64,000 nt of DNA from SHAN690 sp041391765 (GCA_041391765.1 JAWKNJ010000030.1:1-64000), one strand, 5' to 3'; shown: positions 23,483-32,581, numbered from the stretch's first letter. Notes: generated from the sequence alone by a model not told the origin. Program-made: numbers and translations.

Positions 23483-23698
23483 CTGTTACACTACGTCCTT
23501 TATATTTCAAACGACTGTTCTCAATGTGGGGTGGTCGTGGACTACCTCAAAAGAAAGAACATTGAATGTTTGATTATCAATGTAGATGATGAGGGAGATA
23601 ATACACCGCAGCCTGTTTTCATGTTTCCGGTGATGTTTCTAAACGATGTTGTTTGTGGATATGGATTGGATATCATTGAGCATTTTCAACTTGCATAA
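23483..23698 (+). CDS. Glutaredoxin-like small thiol protein with non-ATG start
   Basis: An open frame of 72 codons following the stop at 23477-23479 encodes YVLYISNDCSQCGVVVDYLK, IECLIINVDDEGD and VFMFPVMFLNDVVCGYG. This is the order of a glutaredoxin: strand, CxxC active site, helix, and a cis-Pro region (FMFPVMFL). No ATG is available before the CxxC; CTG 23483 or an ATT near 23504 are the only candidates. It begins 9 nt after the previous stop, so reinitiation is possible. It ends 54 nt before nnr. It is real protein-like sequence, but translation is uncertain. Confidence 0.5.
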   Translation: MLHYVLYISNDCSQCGVVVDYLKRKNIECLIINVDDEGDNTPQPVFMFPVMFLNDVVCGYGLDIIEHFQLA

Positions 23699-23736
23699 CC
23701 TTTCGTGTTCTGATTTTTACAGTCCCTTTAGAACCC

Positions 23737-23744
23737 TACATTTG
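23737..23744 (+). promoter_or_regulatory. Possible -7 box for nnr
   Basis: TACATTTG fits TAnnTTTG and ends 8 nt before ATG 23753. If used, the transcript would be leaderless or nearly so. No clear -33 TTG at the right distance, so confidence is low. Confidence 0.25.
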
Positions 23745-23752
23745 GGTTGAAC

Positions 23753-25267
23753 ATGATCAAAATTCTGTCCAATAACCAGATTCGAGAAGCGGATAAAGTA
23801 ACTGTCGAAACGGAAGGTATAACCTCCGCTGAACTGATGGAAAGGGCAGCAAATGGGTGCGCCAATTGGCTGAAGAACCAGTTTGATCCTAAAAGGCCAT
23901 TTGTGATTGTTGCCGGTGTCGGCAACAATGGAGGTGATGCCCTTGTTATCGCTAGGAGACTTGTTGAATCGGGATACCAGGTTTCAACCTATGTAATTCG
24001 ATATTCAGAAAAATTCTCAAAAGACTTTCAGATCAATTTTGAACGGTTAGAAAAAATCGGACATGAGATTAATTATGTTCTGGAATCATCTCAGTTTCCT
24101 TCAATTTCAAGTGATTCTGTTATCGTTGACGGTATATTCGGTTCCGGTTTAAGTAGACCAACAGAAGGACTGGCCCTAGAGTGCATTGAATTAATAAATG
24201 CAAGTATTGCTGAAGTTGTTGCCATTGACATTCCATCAGGCATGTTTGGGGATAAAAAAAGCATGGGAGCGGGTAATGTGGTAGAGGCAACACATACACT
24301 TTGTTTTCAATCACCTCGTCTCGCCTTTTTGTTATCAGATTCAGGTTGGGCGGTTGGAAATTGGCATGTGATCGACATTGGTCTCGACAGGTCCTTCGTA
24401 TCTGGCGCAGATTCGAGTTATTTCTTCGTTGATTCCGTACTGGATATATTACCTATGTTTCGCAGAGAAAAGTTTGATCACAAAGGGCGATTTGGTCATG
24501 CCCTGCTACTTGCTGGAAGTGCAGGTAAAATTGGCGCGGCCGTTCTTTGTGCAAAGGCCGCCTTGCGGGCTGGAGTTGGATTATTGACCGCGCATGTTCC
24601 CAAAATAGGCTACGACATAATTCAAACATCCATACCTGAAGCAATGTGCCATGTCGATGACAATTTGGAAGTGTTGTCATCCAATCTCGATACATCAAAA
24701 TTTGATGCGGTGGGTATAGGACCTGGTATTGGGACCCATAAAAAGACCAAACGAGTGCTTCGTTCATTGTTAAAAAGTTCTCAAAAGCCGATCATCTTGG
24801 ATGCTGATGCAGTTAACATTTTGGCTGAATTCGATGATCCACAGAAGTTGTTGAACAGAAAGTGCTTGCTCACCCCACACGTAGGTGAGTTTGATAGATT
24901 GTTTGGAGAATGTGACGATGCGTTTCATCGCCTTGAGTTACTCCAAAAGAAGGCAATCGATTGGGATGTTCATATTTTACTCAAGGGTGCTTATTCTGCA
25001 CTCGCCACACCTGAGGGAGTCGTTTACTTCAATAGCACGGGAAATCCGGGCATGGCAAAAGGAGGGAGTGGTGATGCCCTAACTGGGATCGTTACCGCAT
25101 TGATCGCTCAATGTGGTGATTTGAAGTCGGCCGCAATCTTTGGAATGTACCTGCACGGATTAGCAGGAGATATCGCGGCATTGGATTATGGACAGAAGAG
25201 CATGATAACCACAGATCTGATCGATTGCTTGGGAGATGCCTTCGAAATGATAGAACAGGAACGATGA
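23753..25267 (+). CDS. nnr: Bifunctional NAD(P)H-hydrate epimerase/ADP-dependent dehydratase
   Basis: Repairs hydrated NAD(P)H. The N-terminal YjeF_N epimerase (residues 1 to about 215: ELMERAANGCANWL, IVAGVGNNGGDALVIARRL, VIVDGIFGSGLSRP) is fused to the C-terminal dehydratase (about 230-500: GHALLLAGSAGKIGAA, VGIGPGIGTHKKTK, LDADAVN, TPHVGEFDRLFG, GNPGMAKGGSGDALTGIV). Length of 504 matches the fused bacterial form. ATG 23753 is preferred to TTG 23747. The stop overlaps the rhomboid start (ATGA). Confidence 0.95.
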   Translation: MIKILSNNQIREADKVTVETEGITSAELMERAANGCANWLKNQFDPKRPFVIVAGVGNNGGDALVIARRLVESGYQVSTYVIRYSEKFSKDFQINFERLEKIGHEINYVLESSQFPSISSDSVIVDGIFGSGLSRPTEGLALECIELINASIAEVVAIDIPSGMFGDKKSMGAGNVVEATHTLCFQSPRLAFLLSDSGWAVGNWHVIDIGLDRSFVSGADSSYFFVDSVLDILPMFRREKFDHKGRFGHALLLAGSAGKIGAAVLCAKAALRAGVGLLTAHVPKIGYDIIQTSIPEAMCHVDDNLEVLSSNLDTSKFDAVGIGPGIGTHKKTKRVLRSLLKSSQKPIILDADAVNILAEFDDPQKLLNRKCLLTPHVGEFDRLFGECDDAFHRLELLQKKAIDWDVHILLKGAYSALATPEGVVYFNSTGNPGMAKGGSGDALTGIVTALIAQCGDLKSAAIFGMYLHGLAGDIAALDYGQKSMITTDLIDCLGDAFEMIEQER

Positions 25268-25863
25268 GCGTCACTTTCTTTATTCTACTGGCAAATGTGA
25301 TTGTGAGCATCTCGGCATTTCAAAATCGAGAATTGTTTTTCAGGCTTGACTTTCAACCCTATATGATTGATAGAAATAAGCAATGGTATCGTTTCATTTC
25401 TCACGCCTTTGTTCATGCCGATGGTTTTCACTTGGTCGTGAATATGTATGTTCTCTACACATTTGGCAAAACTGTCGAGCTACAATACGAGCAGCTCTTT
25501 GGAGACAAATGGATCGTCTATTTCGGTATGCTTTATCTCGGTGGAATTCTCTTCAGTACGATTCCGGGTTACGCCAGAAATCGAGACAATTATAGCTATC
25601 ATGGGGTGGGTGCTTCAGGAGCTGTTTCTGCGGTTGTTTTTACCTACATACTCATAAATCCAATGAAGAATCTGGGGCTAATTTTTATTCCGGGACTAGG
25701 AATTCCTGCAATCCTCTTCGGATTTCTATACCTAGCCTACGAGATCTATATGGACAAGAATAAAAAGAGTCCTATTGCACATTCAGCTCATTATTTTGGG
25801 GCAATCTATGGGCTGATATTGACAGCACTTCTTGAACCACAGCTTGTTTTAAGATTCTTTTGA
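25264..25863 (+). CDS. Rhomboid family intramembrane serine protease
   Basis: 199-residue polytopic protein from ATG 25264 (MSVTFFILLANVIVS). WYRFISHAFVHADGFHLVVNM is the conserved loop and first His-containing helix; the catalytic Ser is in GVGASGAVSAVVF; the catalytic His is in SAHYFGAIYG. It cleaves single-pass membrane proteins within the bilayer; the substrate is unknown. It is embedded in a chain of overlapping genes (nnr ATGA, aminotransferase TGATG), implying tight cotranslation. Confidence 0.92.
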   Translation: MSVTFFILLANVIVSISAFQNRELFFRLDFQPYMIDRNKQWYRFISHAFVHADGFHLVVNMYVLYTFGKTVELQYEQLFGDKWIVYFGMLYLGGILFSTIPGYARNRDNYSYHGVGASGAVSAVVFTYILINPMKNLGLIFIPGLGIPAILFGFLYLAYEIYMDKNKKSPIAHSAHYFGAIYGLILTALLEPQLVLRFF

Positions 25864-26729
25864 TGAATGTGATTTACCTGAATGGGATTTATGTAAACCG
25901 TTCAGATGCTAAAATCAGCATCTCCAACCGAGCATTTCGCTACGCGGATGGATGCTTTGAGGCCATTCGGATCATGAACGGTTATCCGGTTTTCTGGAGT
26001 CTGCATTGGGATAGATTGACTAGAACTCTTGAAATGCTTCAAATTGAGTTGATGCTAAACGAATCAGCCATCAAGGAAGTTATTGTTAAGTTGATAAGCA
26101 TGAATCAATGCTTATCTGGTATGTTGAGAATTGTGGTGTCTCGAGCAGATGGAGGCAAATACATGCCGCTGGGAAATGAGGCGCAGGTTTTCATGGAGCT
26201 AACTGAAATGGAAACGCCCCATTATCCAGAGCCAATTACTTTAAAAAGGGCGGTACTGTTCGAAGAGTTTAGACTTCCGAGCCACGAGTTGGGTAATCAT
26301 AAAACACTCAATAAAACACTACACGTGCTGGCTGCCTTAAGTGCCAAGGCGAGTGGTTGCGATGAAGCTTTTTTGGTTAACGATAAAGGTGCAGTTGCCG
26401 AGGCAATTTCCAGCAACATGTGCCTACTAAAAAATAAGGTGATCACTACTCCTCCGCTCAGCGATGGCGGGCTCAATGGAACTATTCGGAGGGTGCTTTT
26501 GCAGAATTCCAATTCAATCGGTGTCAAAATCATCGAACATTCGATTACTCCAAGTGAATTATTGGAAGCGGATGAAATTTGGGCAACGAATGCGAGTTCT
26601 GGAATAAGTGCCGTGACAAGTTATGCAGGAAAATCCTATTCAGCGGATTTGGCTAATAGACTGCAAGCTCGGCTAAACAGCTTGGCGATCAGTTCAGTTG
26701 TGGATTTTCAGGAAATTCAGCCATTATAG
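25863..26729 (+). CDS. Class IV PLP-dependent aminotransferase/aminodeoxychorismate lyase-like
   Basis: 288-residue fold-type IV PLP enzyme. ISNRAFRYADGCFEAIR, LRIVVSRADGGKY, GNHKTLNKTLHVLAALSA (with the likely PLP lysine), DEAFLVNDKGAVAEAISSN and TTPPLSDGGLNGTIRR fit the branched-chain aminotransferase/PabC superfamily. Length and the AEAISSN motif are compatible with 4-amino-4-deoxychorismate lyase (folate synthesis), but D-amino acid or branched-chain transaminase cannot be excluded. ATG 25863 overlaps the rhomboid stop by one base. Its 3' end overlaps the opposite-strand yqgE by 41 nt. Confidence 0.85.
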   Translation: MNVIYLNGIYVNRSDAKISISNRAFRYADGCFEAIRIMNGYPVFWSLHWDRLTRTLEMLQIELMLNESAIKEVIVKLISMNQCLSGMLRIVVSRADGGKYMPLGNEAQVFMELTEMETPHYPEPITLKRAVLFEEFRLPSHELGNHKTLNKTLHVLAALSAKASGCDEAFLVNDKGAVAEAISSNMCLLKNKVITTPPLSDGGLNGTIRRVLLQNSNSIGVKIIEHSITPSELLEADEIWATNASSGISAVTSYAGKSYSADLANRLQARLNSLAISSVVDFQEIQPL

Positions 26730-27303
26730 AGAATTTTTTTCCCATTCCTTTCATAGCCTGCTTCCAAAGTTCATGAGGGTCGCCTGTCATAATTTCATCT
26801 ACAGTAAGGTTTCCGATTATCCAAGATCTTGATTTAACTTCTTCTTCCAATTGGCCTGGACTCCATCCGGAGTATCCTCCAAAGAACTTGATGTCCATTG
26901 GCTGAACTTGTCCCAGCTCTATCCGTGATTTTATTTCATCAAAATCACCAGACCACGAAAGATCGTCAAAAATAGAATGTGATTCATTGACAGGTTCCTT
27001 GCTTTTGTGAATAAAGAAGACGGTATCCGAGTTCACCGGGCCGCCAATGTAAAACGTGAATCCCTTCACGGAAAAAGACTCAACTACATCGCTCATCGAG
27101 AGCATGGTGGGCTTGTTGATGATAAACCCAAAAGCGCCTTCTTCTTGGCTGTACTCTGTGATCAACACCACCGATCTACCAAAGTTAGGATCAGCGAGAA
27201 ATGGCTCAGAGATTAGCACTTGTCCTTTCTTCAAGTTCTTAGGGTCAAAGCTGAATCCAAGTTTTAGGAAAAAATTGTTCTCTATGTTGTCTGATTCAAA
27301 CAT
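26689..27303 (-). CDS. YqgE/AlgH family protein
   Basis: 204-residue member of the YqgE/AlgH family, from ATG 27303 (MFESDNIENNFFLKLGF). Hallmarks: KGQVLISEPFLADPNFGRSV, GAFGFIINKP, FYIGGPVN, and FFGGYSGWSPGQLEEEVKSR. The family's molecular role is unclear; it was linked to alginate regulation in Pseudomonas but is widespread. It is convergent with the aminotransferase, overlapping it by 41 nt. Confidence 0.92.
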   Translation of the reverse strand: MFESDNIENNFFLKLGFSFDPKNLKKGQVLISEPFLADPNFGRSVVLITEYSQEEGAFGFIINKPTMLSMSDVVESFSVKGFTFYIGGPVNSDTVFFIHKSKEPVNESHSIFDDLSWSGDFDEIKSRIELGQVQPMDIKFFGGYSGWSPGQLEEEVKSRSWIIGNLTVDEIMTGDPHELWKQAMKGMGKKFSIMAEFPENPQLN

Positions 27304-27410
27304 TGCTGCGCAAAGTATAGGACGTGAAAAATAAAAACAAGTCGAATTGTGAATTTGGTTCATATCGCCTGTAATTGATCAAATTCATGAGAGTTTCGAA
27401 TTCATGTAGA

Positions 27411-27418
27411 TATTTTTG
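27411..27418 (+). promoter_or_regulatory. Possible -7 box for pdxH
   Basis: TATTTTTG fits TAnnTTTG, 16 nt before ATG 27434. No convincing -33 element was found. Confidence 0.25.
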
Positions 27419-27433
27419 CTGCAAAATCGTCAA

Positions 27434-28066
27434 ATGAGCTACACACTTGCCCGCAAAGACTATGATAAACATGAGTTATTGGAAGCGGATTGTCCTGATC
27501 AACCGTTTGAGTTGTTGCACAAATGGCTTGAAGAAGCACACACGGATAGCGAGGATGCTAATGCTTTTGTGTTGAGCACGGTTGATGCCTCTGGATGTCC
27601 TTCCAGTCGCGTGGTTTTGCTCAGAGAGTTAAGTGAGAGAGGAATATCATTCTTTACGAATTATAACAGTAAAAAAGGACGGGACTTGCTGGAAAATCCG
27701 AATGCATCTGTCAATTTCTTTTGGCCTTGGATGGAACGTCAGGTGAGGGTTCAAGGCACGGTTCAGAAACTTACGGAAGAGGAGAATGATGCATATTTCA
27801 ATTCTCGCCCCAGAGAAAGCCAAATTGGTGCTTGGGCTTCTCAGCAGAGTGATACATTGTCTTCTAGATCAACTTTAGAGAATAAGGTATTAGAGCTCTC
27901 AAAAGTTTATGAAGGAAAACCTATTGAACGACCTAAGCATTGGGGTGGCTTCTTGATTCGGTTGCATTATTTTGAGTTTTGGCAAGGAAGACCCAGTCGA
28001 TTACATGATCGTATATCATATAGGAAGGATAACCAGGAATGGATAAAAGCAAGATTGAACCCATAA
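27434..28066 (+). CDS. pdxH: Pyridoxamine 5'-phosphate oxidase
   Basis: FMN enzyme making pyridoxal 5'-phosphate. 210 residues from ATG 27434 (MSYTLARKDYDKHELLEAD). Conserved blocks: SSRVVLLRELSERGISFFTN, NPNASVNFFWPWMERQVRVQG, SRPRESQIGAWASQQS, HWGGFLIRLHYFEFWQGR and SRLHDRISY. It is a monocistronic gene closed by a strong terminator just after the stop. Confidence 0.96.
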   Translation: MSYTLARKDYDKHELLEADCPDQPFELLHKWLEEAHTDSEDANAFVLSTVDASGCPSSRVVLLRELSERGISFFTNYNSKKGRDLLENPNASVNFFWPWMERQVRVQGTVQKLTEEENDAYFNSRPRESQIGAWASQQSDTLSSRSTLENKVLELSKVYEGKPIERPKHWGGFLIRLHYFEFWQGRPSRLHDRISYRKDNQEWIKARLNP

Positions 28067-28096
28067 AAAAGGCCGCTGATTTCAGCGGCCTTTTCT
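28065..28096 (+). terminator. Terminator after pdxH
   Basis: GGCCGCTGA (28071-28079) pairs with TCAGCGGCC (28082-28090), preceded by six A's and followed by TTTTCTTT. It may also serve the convergent lipoprotein gene at 28107. Confidence 0.85.
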
Positions 28097-28106
28097 TTGA
28101 AACTCT

Positions 28107-28640
28107 TTACTTCTTGTCTTCCTTGGTTGTTGCCCATGGCCAATTTGTGCAATTCGCATAGCTGATGCCCCCATCTCCAATCGTTTGGTCGTTACAGCTT
28201 GGTTGTTGGCTATTGCAAGTATAATCTTCATCGTCTATGATATTAAGGTCACACGCTGTTCCATCTTCAGAATGACAGGTGAAAATGCTTGCATTATTTT
28301 GCCAATACAGCACGCTATTTTCTAGAGCCAGGTGCACTCCAAACGTAGTAGAGGAGTTCTGAGTTTTCGCAATGCCTCGAAGAAAGTAATTACCATTTCC
28401 CTCGTTTGAAAGTCTTAGGTTTTGTGCATCCTCTTCAAAGACCGCGCACGCAGCAATTTCCTCTAAATTTTGCATGTTATAGGTAATGGTTGCGCTCCCG
28501 TCACCATCGATTACACCTACCTCAAACGACTCAGTTGTGCTGAGTTGCTTGGTATTACTTGTCTCCTCAATCAAGATGTTAGCCTCCTTTGAACAACTAA
28601 CCATCCCCATAGCAATCGCGATTATGTGTAACCTTTTCAT
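28107..28640 (-). CDS. Hypothetical lipoprotein
   Basis: 177 residues beginning MKRLHIIAIAMGMVSCSKE, a lipoprotein signal with Cys 16. The mature part is Cys-rich (AACAVFEED, IFTCHSEDGTACDL, YTCNSQQPSCNDQ), probably disulfide bonded. No family recognised. Convergent with pdxH. Confidence 0.6.
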   Translation of the reverse strand: MKRLHIIAIAMGMVSCSKEANILIEETSNTKQLSTTESFEVGVIDGDGSATITYNMQNLEEIAACAVFEEDAQNLRLSNEGNGNYFLRGIAKTQNSSTTFGVHLALENSVLYWQNNASIFTCHSEDGTACDLNIIDDEDYTCNSQQPSCNDQTIGDGGISYANCTNWPWATTKEDKK

Positions 28641-28783
28641 AATTAATAAGTATTAAGTAAGTTAAAATGAAAGTCAAAGCTATCCTGAGAACAACGGGAT
28701 ATATGCTGGTATTCAATTAGTTATAACAACCATGTGTTTAAAACTTGTTAGTAAAAGTTAGTTATCCGTACATTACGGCCGTA

Positions 28784-30244
28784 ATGATGATTTACAGAGT
28801 GAGAGACTTGTTGAAAATATTTTTCACCTATGCCTTTCTCTGCTTGAATGTCAGTGTTTCTGTAGCACAATTCAGTGAATTGGACAAGCTCATCAAACTA
28901 GCAGATGAAGCGATTGCTCATGAACCAACTAAGCTCGATTCGATTCTGGATAGAAGTTTTGATCTGGCTATAGCTTTCGGGGACAGGGAAAAGCTTGCAA
29001 TGGTCTACAATCAGCTGGGCGTCAGTAGGGCAATGAAAACTGACTTGGGACCAGCTATTCAGGCGTTTCAAGAATCATGGAAGTTAGCATTGGAGATTAA
29101 CGATACCCTGCTGCAGGTAAATGCCTTGTCAAACATGGCAGGAGTTCATCAATATGCAGGTCAATTAGATAAGGCAGCTGAAAAATTAAATCGAGCAGTT
29201 GAGATAGTTTCAACAGGTGATTATCCGCAAACCCTCGCTCGAACGGAGCTGGCATTGGGAATTGTTTATAAATCAATGGGTGATTTGAACCTAGCTAAGA
29301 AAGCTATAAGAAAATCCATGGATTCATTTGACGAAGAAGGTAACCTTAGCAGGTATTTGTTCTGTGTTGAAGAGCTTGGTGCCATTTTAGAAGCAGAAGG
29401 AGACTATGATGGCGCAACGAAGCTTTACAAATTCGTATTAAGCGGCAGAGACTACCAGGAAGAACAGAGCTACAAAATTTCGATTTATCAGCGCTTGGGG
29501 TCTGTCTTTTTGAAACAAGGAGATTATCGCAATGCGATGGAGAACCTTGAAAAATCCATTTACTGGGCTGACGAGTTGAACAATCACCTAGAAGAGGACT
29601 CCACGCTTGCTATGTTGATTCAAACGAGTGCTGCTCTTGCCCAACTGGACAAGACCACTTTGTATACTAATCGATTGATGCATTACCATAAGCAGCAGCA
29701 GGTCAAAAATGCGGAAGAGACGATTGCTCAGGTCGAAACGGAGTACCTGCTGAGTGAGAAAGAACTGGAAAACAAGCTTCTTAAGGCCCAGCATGAGCAG
29801 TCGCAAGCTGAGTTGAGCAGAAGTAGGACACTACTATTTAGTTCGGTAATCATCATTGTCCTTTTTGCTGCGTTGGCAGCCTTGGTTTTTGTCTATTTCA
29901 AAAAGGAGAGGCAGCATGGTCAGCAACTGGCAAAATTCAATGAAGAATTGGAAGCTAAGGTGAAAGAAAAAACCGCTGAAGTGGTTAGACGAAATGAACG
30001 TCTCTATCAAATGTCTTTTCAGCTGGCTCATGAACTACGTTCTGGGGTCGCAACGATTCTTGGTTTGAAAAACCTCATGGATGAACAGAAATTTCCTGAA
30101 AATCTCGATCCTGAGATTTATGAGGGGTACACATACGCTACTGAAAGACTCGATAATGCCATCAAGAAAATGATTCGTCATTTAGATGAGGACGAAGAAC
30201 TTACAGGTCGAGAGATCAAGAGGTTTATGAAGGAAGACGATTAG
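28784..30244 (+). CDS. TPR sensor protein with HisKA-like H-box but no ATPase domain
   Basis: About 486 residues from ATG 28784. The signal-like N-terminus is followed by several TPR units (KLAMVYNQLGVSRAMKTD, QVNALSNMAGVHQYAGQLDKA, RYLFCVEELGAILEAEGDY, SIYQRLGSVFLKQGDYRNA), a membrane helix (LLFSSVIIIVLFAALAALVF), a coiled coil and a HisKA-like helix QLAHELRSGVATILGL. The gene stops about 75 residues later without any N-, G1- or G2-box. TPR-TM-HisKA-HATPase kinases are common in Bacteroidota; this one lacks the catalytic half, yet no frameshift is visible (30245-30260 is short). It may act as a dimerisation or phosphotransfer partner. Confidence 0.75.
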   Translation: MMIYRVRDLLKIFFTYAFLCLNVSVSVAQFSELDKLIKLADEAIAHEPTKLDSILDRSFDLAIAFGDREKLAMVYNQLGVSRAMKTDLGPAIQAFQESWKLALEINDTLLQVNALSNMAGVHQYAGQLDKAAEKLNRAVEIVSTGDYPQTLARTELALGIVYKSMGDLNLAKKAIRKSMDSFDEEGNLSRYLFCVEELGAILEAEGDYDGATKLYKFVLSGRDYQEEQSYKISIYQRLGSVFLKQGDYRNAMENLEKSIYWADELNNHLEEDSTLAMLIQTSAALAQLDKTTLYTNRLMHYHKQQQVKNAEETIAQVETEYLLSEKELENKLLKAQHEQSQAELSRSRTLLFSSVIIIVLFAALAALVFVYFKKERQHGQQLAKFNEELEAKVKEKTAEVVRRNERLYQMSFQLAHELRSGVATILGLKNLMDEQKFPENLDPEIYEGYTYATERLDNAIKKMIRHLDEDEELTGREIKRFMKEDD

Positions 30245-30259
30245 CGTGGCGCTGAACTG

Positions 30260-30928
30260 TTACAGATCGGGTCCAATAATCATGTTTGATGAATGGACAT
30301 CTTCTTTCGAAGTCGCTGTGATAATATAATTTCCTTCAGGAAGAGTAGAGCTGGCATCTTCAACAGTGTATTTGTTGTCAACGCCTGTATAGTTCACTTT
30401 AGCGAAGAATTCGTCACCGGCTGGGTTTCGAAGAACCAGAAGCATGTCCTTATGTTCTATTCCATCAAAGGTTAATCTCAATTCTTTGCCGGGTTCGAGT
30501 GATTGGGCAATGGTTTGAATTGTACGCTTCTCCTTAAGGTTATTCAAGTCATTCAAACTAGGAACAGCGATAATGTTCGAATATATTGGAGCACCATTGG
30601 CATCAAAGCGTTTGACACGATAATAGAGTTCTGTAGAAGGAGCTTGGTTGTCAACGTCCATGAACTCCACCAAATGTGCACCGCTTTTTGAACCTTGTAT
30701 TTTGATCGCCTCTACCCAAATATCCCTATCAATACTGCGTTCAACAACATAAAATTCAAATGGTTTTCCGACAGAAACCCATCTTACCTCAGTACTTTCA
30801 TTGACTCGATACACTTCAAAATCAACAAGTCTAGATTCGTATGGATCCGCAGGAACATTGGGCTGGGCTGCTGATGCAGTCCAATGCCAACACATTCCTA
30901 AAACCGCAATAAGATATAAACTACGCAT
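30260..30928 (-). CDS. Secreted protein with fibronectin III-like domain
   Basis: 222 residues with signal peptide (MRSLYLIAVLGMCWHWTASA). The stretch VDFEVYRVNESTEVRWVS, FYVVERSIDRDIWVEA and LYYRVKRFDANGAPIYSNI resembles the FN3-like domain that often precedes the T9SS type A sorting sequence. The final part (KELRLTFDGIEHKDMLLVL, LPEGNYIITATS) resembles a sorting-type C-terminus, but the canonical motif is weak. Probably a surface or periplasmic protein. Confidence 0.6.
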   Translation of the reverse strand: MRSLYLIAVLGMCWHWTASAAQPNVPADPYESRLVDFEVYRVNESTEVRWVSVGKPFEFYVVERSIDRDIWVEAIKIQGSKSGAHLVEFMDVDNQAPSTELYYRVKRFDANGAPIYSNIIAVPSLNDLNNLKEKRTIQTIAQSLEPGKELRLTFDGIEHKDMLLVLRNPAGDEFFAKVNYTGVDNKYTVEDASSTLPEGNYIITATSKEDVHSSNMIIGPDL

Positions 30929-31063
30929 GGCGAACGAGATGGGGTTCGGGGCACAATATTAATTCAGCTTGGGCAATCGGACAAATATGTGAACAGCAAT
31001 ATGTTACGATTGCATGAAAAATGATGATGAATAGACATCTTCGCAGCCAAATTTAAAACTCCC

Positions 31064-32113
31064 ATGCACGACTTTTCGGCTGCTACGATTAAGAAGATGG
31101 TTATACATTATGTGGGCAATAAAGGTCTGAATGAGCGACTTGTCCTGTCTGATCATCATGTTCGAAGTTTGGCTGTCGAGGAAGAAGAGATTCTTAATCG
31201 TTATTTCTTAAAAAGCTTTCAGAATGACGAGTATCATTCTTTTTCGCATCACACAGATTTGGAAATGAATGAGGTTTATAACTATGCTCACGAGCTTTTC
31301 TTAACCTCCGTTAATTTTATTGAGGCTTCAAAGAAGCTTGCTGCTCATCTATTTGAAAGCACGATCCATCCGAGAATAAAGGGAGGCGAATTCTATGTGT
31401 TAGCGTTTGATGATGTGGTCTATGATGGGGAGGTTGTGCAGGCCGTTGGACTGTACAAGTCAGAACAGAAAAGCATGTTCATGAGTGTTGAGCAAGGTGA
31501 AGAAACGTTTGATATTAGTCTGGATCGAGGAATTGACATTAAGAAATTGGACAAAGGATGCATTGTTTTCAATGTAAAGCCGGATGAAGGTTTTGTAGTG
31601 CTCACACATGATCAGCTGAGCAAGGGAGATGAAGCGCAATACTGGAAGGATGACTTTTTGGGAGTAAAGGCGGTTTCAACGGAATTCAGTATGACGAAAA
31701 ACTACATGAGCATGTGTAAGTCGTTCGTGATGGAACGGTTGCCTGAGGAGTTTGAAATAGATAGAACTGTTCAAATCGAATTATTGAATCGTTCGTCCGG
31801 ATACTTCAAAGAATCTGAAGAAATTGACACGCAAGAATTTGCTCGAAACGTTTTGGAACAACCTGAAATTGTCGAATCATTCCAAGCCTATAAACAGCAA
31901 TATGCGACAGCAAATGATATTGAAATAGAAGATCATTTTGCGGCCTCAAAACCAGCGGTTAAGCAGAACACAAAGTTTTTCAAGAGCGTCTTAAAACTGG
32001 ATAAGAACTTCCATATTTATGTTCATGGCAACCGTGATTTGATCGAACATGGTTTTGATGAAGAACGCGGAATGAAGTTCTACAAAGTGTTCTACAACGA
32101 AGAAAAATCCTAA
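31064..32113 (+). CDS. Nucleoid-associated protein (NdpA/YejK family, 37 kDa)
   Basis: 349 residues matching the YejK/NdpA family: IKKMVIHYVGNKGLNERLVLS, GGEFYVLAFDDVVYDGEVVQAVGLYKSE and FKSVLKLDKNFHIYVHG near the C-terminus. Family members bind the chromosome and in Bacteroidota often stand alone. Divergent from the 30260-30928 gene; ends one base before the opposite-strand cupin. Confidence 0.88.
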   Translation: MHDFSAATIKKMVIHYVGNKGLNERLVLSDHHVRSLAVEEEEILNRYFLKSFQNDEYHSFSHHTDLEMNEVYNYAHELFLTSVNFIEASKKLAAHLFESTIHPRIKGGEFYVLAFDDVVYDGEVVQAVGLYKSEQKSMFMSVEQGEETFDISLDRGIDIKKLDKGCIVFNVKPDEGFVVLTHDQLSKGDEAQYWKDDFLGVKAVSTEFSMTKNYMSMCKSFVMERLPEEFEIDRTVQIELLNRSSGYFKESEEIDTQEFARNVLEQPEIVESFQAYKQQYATANDIEIEDHFAASKPAVKQNTKFFKSVLKLDKNFHIYVHGNRDLIEHGFDEERGMKFYKVFYNEEKS

Positions 32114-32452
32114 TTACAGATCTACTCGATCGTAATGGGAGTGTGGGTTGCTTATTACCAAAAACTTAACCATCTGTCCCGAATTGTTGTAGATCCTATG
32201 GGCCACACCGGGATACACGTAGATACTCTGTTGAGGAATCAGTCTGTACTCGATGCCATTCATTTCGAACATGGCTTCACCTTCTAGGATGAAGAATAGC
32301 TGCTGAACGTTGACATGTTTATGTAGGTTTTCCGCTTCCCCGGCAGGCATTTCCTCATAAACTACACTAAGTGCTGATGAGTCAACAAGCTTCCAAGCTT
32401 GACAAGTAGTTCCCCAATTGTAGGGGGTGAGGTTCTTAATGTCTATGACCAT
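32114..32452 (-). CDS. Small cupin protein
   Basis: 112-residue single-domain cupin. The two conserved motifs are NLHKHVNVQQLFFILEGEAMFE (metal ligands His/His/Gln or Glu) and IYVYPGVAHRIYNNSGQ (third His). Substrate unknown; these proteins often bind small acids or sugars. The stop abuts the nucleoid-associated protein gene on the opposite strand. Confidence 0.85.
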   Translation of the reverse strand: MVIDIKNLTPYNWGTTCQAWKLVDSSALSVVYEEMPAGEAENLHKHVNVQQLFFILEGEAMFEMNGIEYRLIPQQSIYVYPGVAHRIYNNSGQMVKFLVISNPHSHYDRVDL

Positions 32453-32581
32453 TCCTTTCGTTTTTCTAAAGTTCGGTTTTTATAGAATAAATCGAAATGG
32501 TGTGACGAATGGAGATATGAACAACGACAGACTTATTTCATGCTCGTTCATTCTGCTTTCTTTGTCGGCAAATTCTGTCTT

